Positions 1 through 7,947 of a stretch of DNA of 64,000 nt are shown here, in pieces. Numbering within the stretch: the first letter of the stretch is position 1; each line of letters opens with the position of its first letter. The translations under genes were made by a program, and so were the position numbers. The stretch is from an uncultured Flavobacterium sp. (GTDB taxonomy: Bacteria; Bacteroidota; Bacteroidia; Flavobacteriales; Flavobacteriaceae). The DNA is taken from assembly GCA_913061465.1 (NCBI GenBank), contig CAJXSU010000001.1, positions 62,001-126,000 of the forward strand, given 5' to 3'. The notes below the pieces were generated by a model. It was not told the DNA's origin, did not search any database, and saw only the letters and a program-made list of their open reading frames with translations.

Positions 1-868
1 AATCACCACCTCTGAAGAAGTTTAAATCATCTCTACTGACATCTAAATGTTTTGCTAAATCCCATTTTTTTACAACTTTAGACTGTTTCCTGTCATAATG
101 AATCATAAAATCGCTATCAGATAAAATTGTTTTGCCGTCTATCTCTATATACGCATCTCTTGTTCCAACACAGAGGAGCAAGTCTCCGTTAGGTAATTCT
201 AAAACATCATGATGAATTCCATAATTATTATCAATTAAAGTTTTATCCATCTGTTTACCCATCATATCGAACTCATAAATTGTTCTTCTTCCTGTAACTA
301 AAATATTTCCATTTTTAATTTTCTGAAATGGCCCTAACATCGCACCATGAAAACTAAAATCTAAATACCATCTTATATTTCCTTGGTCATCAAAAATAAT
401 TGGAGCTGAACGAAACTTTCCAAAATTAGCAAAATGAATATCTAATGCATGCATACCAGGTTCCATAGATTCTTTTTCTAACTTATCTACTTTAACTGAA
501 GGAAAATAATCAGGTAATTCCTGTGTTTGAATTTCTATTATATCCACCTGTTGACCTCCATCAAAATCTAAAGTCACTTCTACTTTATTTAATTTGTTAG
601 GGTATAGTCCCAAAACAGAGACAGTGGTAGCAGTTTTAAAATCTTCAATTGATTGTTCAACTGGAATATCACCTAAAACCTTCACATGAACACTACAAGG
701 CTTGTCTGTGTTTATTTGTAAAGTTGCAGTTAGCGGTGATATGTTATTTGGATTTAAAGTAGTTTCAATGGTATACTCTAGTTTAGGGCTATTACAACCA
801 ATAATAAATAATGAAAGGGAAATAAGAGTAAAAATTGATTTTTTAAATAAAGATATTTTAGTCCACAT
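1..868 (-). CDS. Arylsulfotransferase (ASST)-like lipoprotein, 3' end cut by window edge
   Basis: The frame is open on the minus strand from an ATG at 866-868 to the window edge, about 289 residues. Residues 1-25 form a lipoprotein signal with lipobox FIIGC (acylated Cys25), so the protein should be membrane-anchored outside the cytoplasm. Residues ~30-120 look like the beta-sandwich domain that precedes the propeller in arylsulfotransferases. From ~140 on there are propeller-like strands, including GNILVTGRR, and the segment HHDVLELPNGD at 219-229, which resembles the active-site His region of AssT. Family enzymes move sulfate between phenolic compounds. The other catalytic residues lie outside the window, so activity cannot be judged. 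The family assignment is from recalled motif similarity. Confidence 0.7.
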   Translation of the reverse strand, partial: MWTKISLFKKSIFTLISLSLFIIGCNSPKLEYTIETTLNPNNISPLTATLQINTDKPCSVHVKVLGDIPVEQSIEDFKTATTVSVLGLYPNKLNKVEVTLDFDGGQQVDIIEIQTQELPDYFPSVKVDKLEKESMEPGMHALDIHFANFGKFRSAPIIFDDQGNIRWYLDFSFHGAMLGPFQKIKNGNILVTGRRTIYEFDMMGKQMDKTLIDNNYGIHHDVLELPNGDLLLCVGTRDAYIEIDGKTILSDSDFMIHYDRKQSKVVKKWDLAKHLDVSRDDLNFFRGGD

Positions 869-978
869 AATTAAATTTGTTTGATCATTTATATATAATT
901 TTTCGACAACAATATACTTTTAATTAATTTCAAAGTACTTCTATTATTATAGAAATAATTTTGTAAGTTTTAAAAAAC

Positions 979-1926
979 CTAGGCTAAAGCACCTAAATAT
1001 CTTTCTGCATCAAGAGCAGCCATACAACCTGTTCCTGCAGCTGTAACTGCTTGCCTGTATTCTTTATCTTGAACATCTCCAGCAGCAAAAACTCCTGGAA
1101 TGTTTGTCTTTGTAGTTTTACCTTCGGTTATTAAATACCCCGTTTCATCCATGTTCAACACTCCTCTAAACAAGTCGGTGTTGGGCTTGTGACCAATAGC
1201 AATAAATAAACCCATCACAGAAATCTCTTTTTTATCTCCTGAAATATTATTGACCACTCTTACACCATCAACTACATTATCTCCCAATACCTCATCCAAT
1301 TCGGTATTGTATAATACCTCAATATTTTCAGTCTTATTTACTCTATGTTGCATAGCTTTTGATGCCCTCATATAGTCTTTACGAACTAACACAGTAACTT
1401 TATTACAAATATTAGCCAAATATGTTGCTTCTTCTGCAGCTGTATCTCCAGCTCCAACGACAACAACATCTTGCCCCTTGTAGAAAAACCCGTCACAAGT
1501 TGCACATGCCGATACTCCTCCACCAATTAATCGTTGTTCGCTTTCTATTCCTAGATATTTAGCAGTGGCGCCAGTAGATATAATCACTGTTTCTGCCTCA
1601 ATAATTTTAGTGCCATCAACAGTAACACGATGAATACCACCTATTTCTTCATTCAAAACCACCTCAGTAACCATCCCAAAACGAACTTCTGTTCCAAAGC
1701 GTTCTGCTTGGTTTTTTAAATCTTCCATCATAGCCGTTCCGTCTGTACCATTTGCATAGCCAGGAAAATTATCTACTTCGGTTGTTGTCGTTAATTGCCC
1801 CCCCATTTGAAGACCCGTATACATTACAGGCCTCATATCTGCTCTTGCTGCATAAATAGCTGCAGTATAACCTGCTGGACCAGAACCAATAATTAGACAT
1901 TTTATTTTTTCAATATTTTCAGACAT
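979..1926 (-). CDS. trxB: Thioredoxin reductase (NADPH)
   Basis: This is a 315-residue FAD/NADPH enzyme that reduces thioredoxin in the cytoplasm, a normal length for the low-molecular-weight type. The N-terminal FAD-binding glycine motif GSGPAGYTAA is at ~14-23. The redox-active pair is in CATCDG (Cys141 and Cys144). The NADPH-binding motif GAGDTA is at ~158-163, and the C-terminal FAD-contact motif AAGDVQDKEYRQA is also present. It is a single gene followed by the minus-strand lipoprotein after about 110 bp. A TAnnTTTG box lies 23-30 bp upstream of the ATG. Confidence 0.97.
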   Translation of the reverse strand: MSENIEKIKCLIIGSGPAGYTAAIYAARADMRPVMYTGLQMGGQLTTTTEVDNFPGYANGTDGTAMMEDLKNQAERFGTEVRFGMVTEVVLNEEIGGIHRVTVDGTKIIEAETVIISTGATAKYLGIESEQRLIGGGVSACATCDGFFYKGQDVVVVGAGDTAAEEATYLANICNKVTVLVRKDYMRASKAMQHRVNKTENIEVLYNTELDEVLGDNVVDGVRVVNNISGDKKEISVMGLFIAIGHKPNTDLFRGVLNMDETGYLITEGKTTKTNIPGVFAAGDVQDKEYRQAVTAAGTGCMAALDAERYLGALA

Positions 1927-1948
1927 TTTTGTTCAGTTTTTACAGATA

Positions 1949-1956
1949 CAAATATA
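1949..1956 (-). promoter_or_regulatory. Putative -7 box (TATATTTG) of trxB
   Basis: On the minus strand this reads TATATTTG, an exact match to the Bacteroidota -7 consensus TAnnTTTG. A TTG lies about 15 bp further upstream, slightly closer than the usual 17-23 bp. Transcription would start about 16 nt before the trxB ATG. Confidence 0.4.
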
Positions 1957-2095
1957 ATTTTTTTGACTTTTCAAAAGATATATTTTTATTAAATTTTTTT
2001 ATTAATTATTAACTTAATTTTTTATTGGTGCTAAAAAATCTCAAATTAAAAACAGTTATTTAGGGCTATAATTTTAGCGTGTAGAAATAATACAG

Positions 2096-2103
2096 TAAAT
2101 TTG
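2096..2103 (+). promoter_or_regulatory. Putative -7 box (TAAATTTG) of tRNA-Pro(UGG)
   Basis: TAAATTTG matches TAnnTTTG exactly and ends 16 nt before the first base of the tRNA, which fits a short 5' leader. No clear -33 TTTG is visible at the expected distance. Confidence 0.4.
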
Positions 2104-2119
2104 AACCGTTACAACACAT

Positions 2120-2194
2120 CGGGGTGTAGCGTAGCCCGGTCATCGCGCCTCGTTTGGGACGAGGAGGTCGCAGGTTCGAATCCTGCCACCCCGA
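2120..2194 (+). tRNA. tRNA-Pro (anticodon UGG)
   Basis: A 75-nt cloverleaf. The acceptor stem CGGGGTG (2120-2126) pairs with CACCCCG (2187-2193) and the discriminator base is A. The anticodon stem CCTCG/CGAGG encloses the 7-nt loop TTTGGGA, anticodon TGG. The T arm is GCAGG-TTCGAAT-CCTGC. The 3' CCA is not encoded, as is common in this phylum. It is the left neighbour of the photolyase block; a second tRNA-Pro lies at the block's right end. Confidence 0.96.
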
Positions 2195-2200
2195 CTTTAT

Positions 2201-2228
2201 AAGCCTTGTTTTTACAAGGCTTTTTTTT
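2201..2228 (+). terminator. Rho-independent terminator after tRNA-Pro(UGG)
   Basis: A 9-bp stem AAGCCTTGT/ACAAGGCTT with a TTTT loop is followed by a T run, six nucleotides after the tRNA. It separates the tRNA transcript from the block that starts at 2451. Confidence 0.85.
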
Positions 2229-2387
2229 GTTTATATTCTAAAAACAATAAAATGAATCCAAATATTAGATATTACGATAAGAACTAAATTAACTTTTGAA
2301 AAGAAGAAAATAATAAATGAATATCCTAAATAAACCTTAACAATTAATACCATTTCAGTTCAGATTAGTATAAACTTTAACAAATCA

Positions 2388-2420
2388 TTTTGTTTAATAT
2401 TTTGCTTGAAACGTTAAACA
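2388..2420 (+). promoter_or_regulatory. Candidate operator: spaced inverted repeat before the TetR-type gene
   Basis: TGTTTAA (2391-2397) and TTAAACA (2414-2420) are exact reverse complements separated by 16 bp. The left arm extends to TTTTGTTTAAT (2388-2398). The same 11-mer, the same right arm and the same 16-bp spacing recur at 10976-11011. It lies 31 bp before the regulator's start codon, a plausible place for autoregulation. The function is inferred from position and symmetry only. Confidence 0.45.
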
Positions 2421-2450
2421 TTTAGTATTTTTATAGTCTAATATATAGTC

Positions 2451-3107
2451 ATGGCAAAAAAGAAAAAAATTACACAAAACGACATTACTTCATGGTATAT
2501 GGACTATGTCTTAAATCATAACAAAAAACCTTCTTCCGTCTATAGTTTTGCTAAAGAAAATAATTTTGAAGAAAGTTTATTTTACAACTATTATGGTTCA
2601 TTTGAAGCCATTGAAAAAGGAGTCTTTAAGGCCTTTTTCAATAATACAATTAACCTTCTAGAAAACAGTGAAGACTACGCAGATTTTGATTCAAGAAATA
2701 AATTATTAAGTTTTTACTACACTTTTTTTGAAAACTTAACTGCAAACAGAAGCTATGTTGTTCATGCTATTGATGGAAATAAAAATCAGCTTAAATCGAT
2801 GGCTGCTTTGACAGAACTCAAAAAATCTTTTTCTGAGTATATTGAAAATTTAAACATTCAAACCATAGATTTTAAAGAAGAACGTCTAGAAAAACTACAA
2901 TTAAGATCTTTAAAAGAATCTGCATGGTTACAATTATTAGTAACTATGAAATTTTGGTTAGATGACACCTCATCATCATTCGAAAAAACTGATATTTTCA
3001 TTGAAAAGTCTGTAAAAGCAAGTTTCGATCTTATAGACACTACGCCTTTAAAAAGCATTATTGATTTTGGGAAGTTTTTATTCAAAGAAAAAATTCAAAA
3101 CAATTAA
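2451..3107 (+). CDS. TetR-family-like transcriptional regulator
   Basis: A 218-residue, mostly helical protein. The lysine-rich start is followed by a short helix-turn-helix-like region (~8-60) containing PSSVYSFAKENNFEESLFYNYYGSFEAI, in the layout of TetR proteins where the recognition helix is followed by 'yyyF.sfe.i'. The remainder would be the ligand-binding and dimerization domain. It is the first gene of the 18-gene block and lies directly after a candidate operator. The next gene begins 5 nt after its stop. It is the obvious candidate local regulator, but the ligand is unknown and light control is inference. Confidence 0.75.
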   Translation: MAKKKKITQNDITSWYMDYVLNHNKKPSSVYSFAKENNFEESLFYNYYGSFEAIEKGVFKAFFNNTINLLENSEDYADFDSRNKLLSFYYTFFENLTANRSYVVHAIDGNKNQLKSMAALTELKKSFSEYIENLNIQTIDFKEERLEKLQLRSLKESAWLQLLVTMKFWLDDTSSSFEKTDIFIEKSVKASFDLIDTTPLKSIIDFGKFLFKEKIQNN

Positions 3108-3112
3108 TCTGA

Positions 3113-4423
3113 ATGAAAACCATAGACAATATCCCCACATCAAAAATTCAAAGAGCTACAAGAATGGTGCAAACTGGTGCCAAGGTTGGAGTTAATTATA
3201 TTAAATATTATGGTGATAAAATAACTAAAACTGAGCAAGAGGCGAAACAACGTCTTAACGAAAATAATGCAGAAGATATTTATGATGGATTGAAAAAGCT
3301 GAAAGGAAGCGCATTAAAAGTAGCTCAAATGTTGAGCATGGAAAAAAGTATACTTCCTCAAGCTTATGTTGAGAAATTTTCATTAGCACAATTTTCTGTT
3401 CCTCCATTATCTCCTGCATTAGTGATTAAGACATTTAAAAAATATTTTGGCAAACACCCTGATCAAATTTATGACAAATTTAATTCAACATCAGTGAATG
3501 CAGCAAGTATCGGCCAAGTTCATTCAGCTGAAAAGTATGGAAAAAAACTAGCCGTAAAAATTCAATATCCAGGTGTTGCAGATAGTATTGCATCAGATTT
3601 ATCTCTTGTTAAACCAATAGCAGTTAAAATGTTTAACATTAGAGGCAAAGACTCTGATAAATATTTTAAAGAAGTAGAAGATAAATTAGTTGAAGAAACA
3701 AATTATTTGCTTGAATTAGATCAAAGTAAAGAAATCGTTGAAAAATGTAAGCATATACCAAACTTGAAATTTCCAAACTATTACCCAGAAATTTCATCGG
3801 ACAGAATAATAACTATGGACTGGATGAAAGGCGAACATCTGTCAGAATTTACTGCATACAACAATAATCCAGAGCTATCAAATAAACTTGGTCAGGCATT
3901 ATGGGATTTTTACATGCATCAGCTTCATAACCTGAGAAAAGTTCATGCAGACCCACACCCAGGTAATTTTCTTGTATCAAAAGAAGGAGATTTAATAGCC
4001 TTAGATTTTGGTTGCATGAAATCTATTCCAACAGAATTTTATATTCCTTATTTTGAGTTAGCAATCGATGAAAATATTAAAAATCCTGAGTTTTTCTTAA
4101 AAAAATTATATGAGTTAGAAATTTTAAGAGAAGACGATTCACAGGAAGAAATTGATTTTTTTAAAGAACTCTTTTACGAGTTACTTAGTCTCTTTACTAA
4201 ACCATTTAACCAAGATGTATTTGATTTTTCCGACCCTGTTTTTTTCAATAAGATTACCGAACTTGGCGAGAGGTACAGCAAAAGCACTGAGCTTAGAAAA
4301 ATGAATGGTAATAGAGGTTCAAAACATTTTATTTATATTAATAGAACTTTCTTTGGTCTTTATAATCTAATGTTTGACTTAAAAGCTAATGAAGTTAAAA
4401 TTAATAATTATAAAAAACTATAA
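3113..4423 (+). CDS. ABC1/UbiB (AarF)-family atypical kinase
   Basis: A 436-residue member of the ABC1 (UbiB/ADCK) protein-kinase-like family. The family signature region GSALKVAQMLS (~65-75) stands where KxGQ is usual, followed by ASIGQVHSA (~131-139), the lysine of AVKIQYPG (~147-154), the catalytic loop HADPHPGNF (~280) and the metal-binding LDFGCMK (~298). Family members bind or hydrolyse ATP and support quinone or other lipid metabolism. The substrate here is unknown. The downstream ATG abuts its stop codon, so it is co-translated with the flavin-reductase-like gene. Confidence 0.88.
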   Translation: MKTIDNIPTSKIQRATRMVQTGAKVGVNYIKYYGDKITKTEQEAKQRLNENNAEDIYDGLKKLKGSALKVAQMLSMEKSILPQAYVEKFSLAQFSVPPLSPALVIKTFKKYFGKHPDQIYDKFNSTSVNAASIGQVHSAEKYGKKLAVKIQYPGVADSIASDLSLVKPIAVKMFNIRGKDSDKYFKEVEDKLVEETNYLLELDQSKEIVEKCKHIPNLKFPNYYPEISSDRIITMDWMKGEHLSEFTAYNNNPELSNKLGQALWDFYMHQLHNLRKVHADPHPGNFLVSKEGDLIALDFGCMKSIPTEFYIPYFELAIDENIKNPEFFLKKLYELEILREDDSQEEIDFFKELFYELLSLFTKPFNQDVFDFSDPVFFNKITELGERYSKSTELRKMNGNRGSKHFIYINRTFFGLYNLMFDLKANEVKINNYKKL

Positions 4424-5053
4424 ATGCATTATACCAGAGATCAAATAAATAACCTTGAAAAGATTAAGAAAATTAACTTAATCAATTCGTGCTCCGGCTA
4501 TAAATCTGCTAACCTTATAGGAACAATTTCTAAAGAAGGTATTACAAATGTAGCCGTTTTTAGTTCCGTAACTCATTTGGGTTCTAACCCTCCTACTCTG
4601 GGATTTATTTTAAGACCTACAACAGTGCCAAGAGATACTTATAAAAATATTCTTGAATCTGGTGTATTTACCATTAATCATATTTTCGAAGACATTATAG
4701 AAGATGCTCATCACACATCAGCAAAATATGAAGAAGCAATATCAGAATTTGACATCACTGCGCTGGAAGATGAATATCATAATGACTGTATAGCTCCTTT
4801 TGTAAAAGGATCTCCAGTTCAAATGGAAATGAAATTTATAGAAGAGTATCATATTAAATCAAATAACGTAATACATATCATTTCTGAAATCAAAAATTTA
4901 TATGTAAAAGATTATATTTTAAATGATGATGGATTTTTAGATTTAGCAAAGGGAAAAGTAGCAGCCATTAATGGATTGGATGCATACGCTATTGCTGACG
5001 GTAATACTAGATTCAATTATCAAAGACCCAAGAAATTAAACACAATGAAGTAG
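4424..5053 (+). CDS. Flavin reductase-like (FMN-binding split barrel) protein
   Basis: A 209-residue protein of the flavin-reductase-like family. The N-terminal half carries the split-barrel pattern NLIGTISKEGITNVAVFSSV followed by PPTLGFILRPTTVPRDTYKN and GVFTINHI, the region that binds FMN in relatives. Members reduce flavin with NAD(P)H or bind it for other redox steps. The gene begins on the base after the previous stop codon. Beside photolyases, which need reduced FAD, a flavin-reducing role is attractive but is inference. Confidence 0.82.
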   Translation: MHYTRDQINNLEKIKKINLINSCSGYKSANLIGTISKEGITNVAVFSSVTHLGSNPPTLGFILRPTTVPRDTYKNILESGVFTINHIFEDIIEDAHHTSAKYEEAISEFDITALEDEYHNDCIAPFVKGSPVQMEMKFIEEYHIKSNNVIHIISEIKNLYVKDYILNDDGFLDLAKGKVAAINGLDAYAIADGNTRFNYQRPKKLNTMK

Positions 5054-5054
5054 T

Positions 5055-6479
5055 ATGAAAATTCTCATTACAGGTGCAACAGGTTATATAGGAAAACGTT
5101 TAATTCCAATTTTATTAAACGAAGGTCATCACTTAATATGCACTGTAAGAGATATAGCAAGAATAGAGCATTTATATACTAAAGATGAAAATATAGAATT
5201 TATTGAAATTGATTTTTTAAAAGTAAATTCATTAAGTCTAATTCCATCAGAAATTGATATAGCTTTTTATCTCATTCATTCCATGTCTAACTCTGCAAAA
5301 GAGTTTCATATTCTTGAAGAACGTTGTGCTTTTAATTTTAAAAGAGCATTAGAAAAAACATCCGTAAAGCAAGTTATTTATCTCAGTGGCATTACCAATG
5401 ACACTAAGTTATCTAAGCATCTTCTTTCTAGAAAAAATGTTGAAAATACGCTTCAATCTAAACAGTATGCTCTAACTACTTTCAAGGCTGGAATTATTGT
5501 TGGATCTGGTAGCTCCTCTTTTGAGATAATTAGAGATTTAGTTGAAAAACTTCCCTTTATGATCGCGCCAAAATGGCTGAATACTAAAACACAACCCATA
5601 GGAGTTAGAGATGTTTTATCTTTTTTGAGTAAAGCAATTGGTAAAAAAGAATTGTACCGCAAATCTTTTGACATATTTGGTCCTCAGATATTAACTTATA
5701 AAGAAATGTTGTTGCAGTTTGCAAAGTTTCGTGGATTAAAGAGAACTATAGTTACATTTCCCATAATGACTCCAAAACTATCTTCTTATTGGCTATATTT
5801 TGTAACATCAACCTCCTATAAATTAGCATCCGCTCTCGTAAATAGCATGGGGATAGAAATTATAGGAGAAAAATCATCTATCAATTCAATTCTAGATATA
5901 CATCCTATGAATTACAAAAAAGCTGTAGAATTAGCTTTTATTAAAATTGAACAAAACAGTATTATATCGAGTTGGAAAGATTCGTATATAAGTAGTGGGA
6001 AACTCCAAAACTACATCCACAAATATATTAATGTACCCAGTTATGGATGTTTTAAAGACTTTAAACAAAGGAATGTTATTGATACAGAAAAAACGATGAA
6101 CAAAATTTGGTCTATAGGTGGAGATAACGGATGGTATTATGGAACATTCTTATGGAAAATTAGGGGCTATATAGATCAGTTTTATGGAGGTACAGGATTA
6201 AGAAGGGGAAGAAGAAGTCCTACAGAATTACTTAATGGAGATGCATTAGATTTCTGGAGAGTAATATATGCAGATAAAAACCAAAAAAAGTTATTGCTTT
6301 ATGCAGAAATGAAATTACCTGGTGAAGCTTGGCTAGAATTTAAAATTGAGAATAATGTTTTATATCAAACAGCAACATTTAGACCCAAAGGAGTTGCTGG
6401 CAGGTTATATTGGTACCTAGTTACGCCACTTCATTGGTTTGTTTTTAATGGCATGATTAATAGAATAATTAAAATATAA
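5055..6479 (+). CDS. NAD(P)-binding SDR-like protein with C-terminal DUF2867 domain
   Basis: A 474-residue two-domain protein. Residues 1 to ~290 are an atypical (NmrA/epimerase-like) Rossmann domain starting MKILITGATGYIGKRLIP, with AFYLIHSM and VIYLSGI strands. Residues ~340-474 match DUF2867, recognisable from GWYYGTFLWKIRGYIDQF, the GLRRGRR segment, LNGDALDFWRV and the C-terminal LYWYLVTPLHWFVFNGM. The biochemical function of this pair of domains is not known to me. It recurs next to photolyase genes in other bacteria, from memory. Confidence 0.85.
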   Translation: MKILITGATGYIGKRLIPILLNEGHHLICTVRDIARIEHLYTKDENIEFIEIDFLKVNSLSLIPSEIDIAFYLIHSMSNSAKEFHILEERCAFNFKRALEKTSVKQVIYLSGITNDTKLSKHLLSRKNVENTLQSKQYALTTFKAGIIVGSGSSSFEIIRDLVEKLPFMIAPKWLNTKTQPIGVRDVLSFLSKAIGKKELYRKSFDIFGPQILTYKEMLLQFAKFRGLKRTIVTFPIMTPKLSSYWLYFVTSTSYKLASALVNSMGIEIIGEKSSINSILDIHPMNYKKAVELAFIKIEQNSIISSWKDSYISSGKLQNYIHKYINVPSYGCFKDFKQRNVIDTEKTMNKIWSIGGDNGWYYGTFLWKIRGYIDQFYGGTGLRRGRRSPTELLNGDALDFWRVIYADKNQKKLLLYAEMKLPGEAWLEFKIENNVLYQTATFRPKGVAGRLYWYLVTPLHWFVFNGMINRIIKI

Positions 6480-6482
6480 TAG

Positions 6483-6632
6483 TTGAAAAAACAGCATTTA
6501 CCAGTGAAATATTGTACAGTTTGTGAAAGACCATTTAACTGGAGAAAAAAATGGAAAAAAAACTGGGATCAAGTTAAATATTGTAGTCAAAGATGCAGGT
6601 GCAATACAAAAAAATTAGTTAAAGTTGATTGA
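6483..6632 (+). CDS. DUF2256 small zinc-ribbon protein
   Basis: A 49-residue protein. Cys11-x2-Cys14 and Cys34-x3-Cys38 form a treble-clef or zinc-ribbon pattern (CTVCERPFNWRKKW, then YCSQRCR), rich in Lys/Arg/Trp as in DUF2256. The start is TTG at 6483. An in-frame TAG occupies 6480-6482, so the frame cannot extend upstream; the next possible start is GTG at codon 8. It ends 8 nt inside the start of the cryptochrome-DASH gene. DUF2256 genes often sit beside cryptochromes or photolyases (recalled), so a nucleic-acid or photoenzyme accessory role is inferred. Confidence 0.85.
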   Translation: MKKQHLPVKYCTVCERPFNWRKKWKKNWDQVKYCSQRCRCNTKKLVKVD

Positions 6633-7944
6633 TAAAACAGAAATAAAAAATACGACAGGGCTCGTTTGGTTTGGAAACGATCTTAGAATTCATGATAATG
6701 ATGTATTGTCTCTTGCAGTAAAAAACCATTCAAAAGTAATAGGTATTTACAGTATAGATCCGAGCTTATTTAAAGAAAATGAGTTTGGGTTTAAAAAAAT
6801 GGATGTATTTAGAGCTCAGTTTCTTCTAGAATCATTGTACAATCTTCAACAACAATTATTAACAAAAAATATTTCATTACTAGTTTTCTTAGACAAACCA
6901 GAAATTAAACTTAAAGCCATTTGTGATAGCTATCAAATTGATTCTATATACAAACAGAAAGAATGGACCTATGAAGAAAATATTTCTAAAATTAAGGTTC
7001 AAAAATCTTTACATCATAATATTAAAATAATAGAGGTGTATAATCAGTTTTTATATCATCCAGAAGATGTAAATATTAAAATTGAAAGTATTCCTCAGGT
7101 ATTTTCTAATTTAAGAAAAAAACTAGAAAAATATGTTGCAGTCAGAGCAAATACTGAGATTCTAAAATTAGATTCAACCAATATTATTAACACTAAAAAC
7201 GATATTCCAACACTAAATGAGCTAGGTTTTAGTTTGTTTGAAAAAGACAAAAACACAGCTTTCCCTTTTAAAGGTGGAGAAAGTGAAGCCTTGAAAAGAT
7301 TAAACAATTATTTTTTTGAAACAAAAAAATTAGGGTTTTATAAAAACACAAGGAATGGATTAATAGGTACAGATTATAGTTCCAAATTTTCTCCTTGGTT
7401 AGCTAACGGATCAATTTCAGCAAGAACTATTTATTGGAATGTTAAAAAGTTTGAGAAAGAAGAAATAAAAAATCAGTCCACATATTGGCTTATTTTCGAA
7501 TTGATTTGGAGAGATTATTTTAAATACATTTCAATAAAACATGGCAACAACATCTTTAAAATTGGTGGAATTTTAAATAAAAATTATTCATGGTCTTCTG
7601 ATAGAAAAATGATTCAAAATTGGATTAATGGAGAGACAAAAGATGATTTTGTGAATGCTAACATGATTGAATTAAAGAAAACAGGATGGATGAGTAATAG
7701 AGGAAGACAAAATGTTGCCTCATATTTTGCTAAAGAGCTAACATTAGACTGGAGAATTGGTGCAGCCTATTTTGAATCTACATTACTAGACTATGACGTT
7801 CACAGTAACTTTGGAAACTGGATGTATGTTTCTGGTGTTGGCAATGACCCTAGAGATCGAAAATTTAATACCCAACTTCAAGCAGAACGTTATGATCCTA
7901 AACATTTATTCAGAAATCACTGGCTTCAACAAACATTATTTTAA
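6625..7944 (+). CDS. Cryptochrome DASH family photoreceptor/photolyase
   Basis: A 439-residue photolyase/cryptochrome. The N-terminal alpha/beta antenna domain opens LVWFGNDLRIHDND and the C-terminal half is the FAD-binding helical domain: KFSPWLANGSISARTIYW, LIFELIWRDYFKY and GWMSNRGRQNVASYFAKEL. The end GNDPRDRKFNTQLQAERYDP is the recognisable CRY-DASH signature. DASH proteins bind FAD and a folate antenna and repair CPDs in single-stranded DNA; some act as light sensors. The start is TTG at 6625, because the antenna strand begins only about ten residues later and no ATG is near. It overlaps the DUF2256 gene and is followed at 3 nt by the next photolyase. Confidence 0.93.
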   Translation: MIDKTEIKNTTGLVWFGNDLRIHDNDVLSLAVKNHSKVIGIYSIDPSLFKENEFGFKKMDVFRAQFLLESLYNLQQQLLTKNISLLVFLDKPEIKLKAICDSYQIDSIYKQKEWTYEENISKIKVQKSLHHNIKIIEVYNQFLYHPEDVNIKIESIPQVFSNLRKKLEKYVAVRANTEILKLDSTNIINTKNDIPTLNELGFSLFEKDKNTAFPFKGGESEALKRLNNYFFETKKLGFYKNTRNGLIGTDYSSKFSPWLANGSISARTIYWNVKKFEKEEIKNQSTYWLIFELIWRDYFKYISIKHGNNIFKIGGILNKNYSWSSDRKMIQNWINGETKDDFVNANMIELKKTGWMSNRGRQNVASYFAKELTLDWRIGAAYFESTLLDYDVHSNFGNWMYVSGVGNDPRDRKFNTQLQAERYDPKHLFRNHWLQQTLF

Positions 7945-7947
7945 CAT

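Noticed and set aside
702..884. Plus-strand frame of 60 codons at the left edge
   Set aside because: It lies opposite the arylsulfotransferase-like lipoprotein, which has a signal peptide and family motifs; the plus frame has none.
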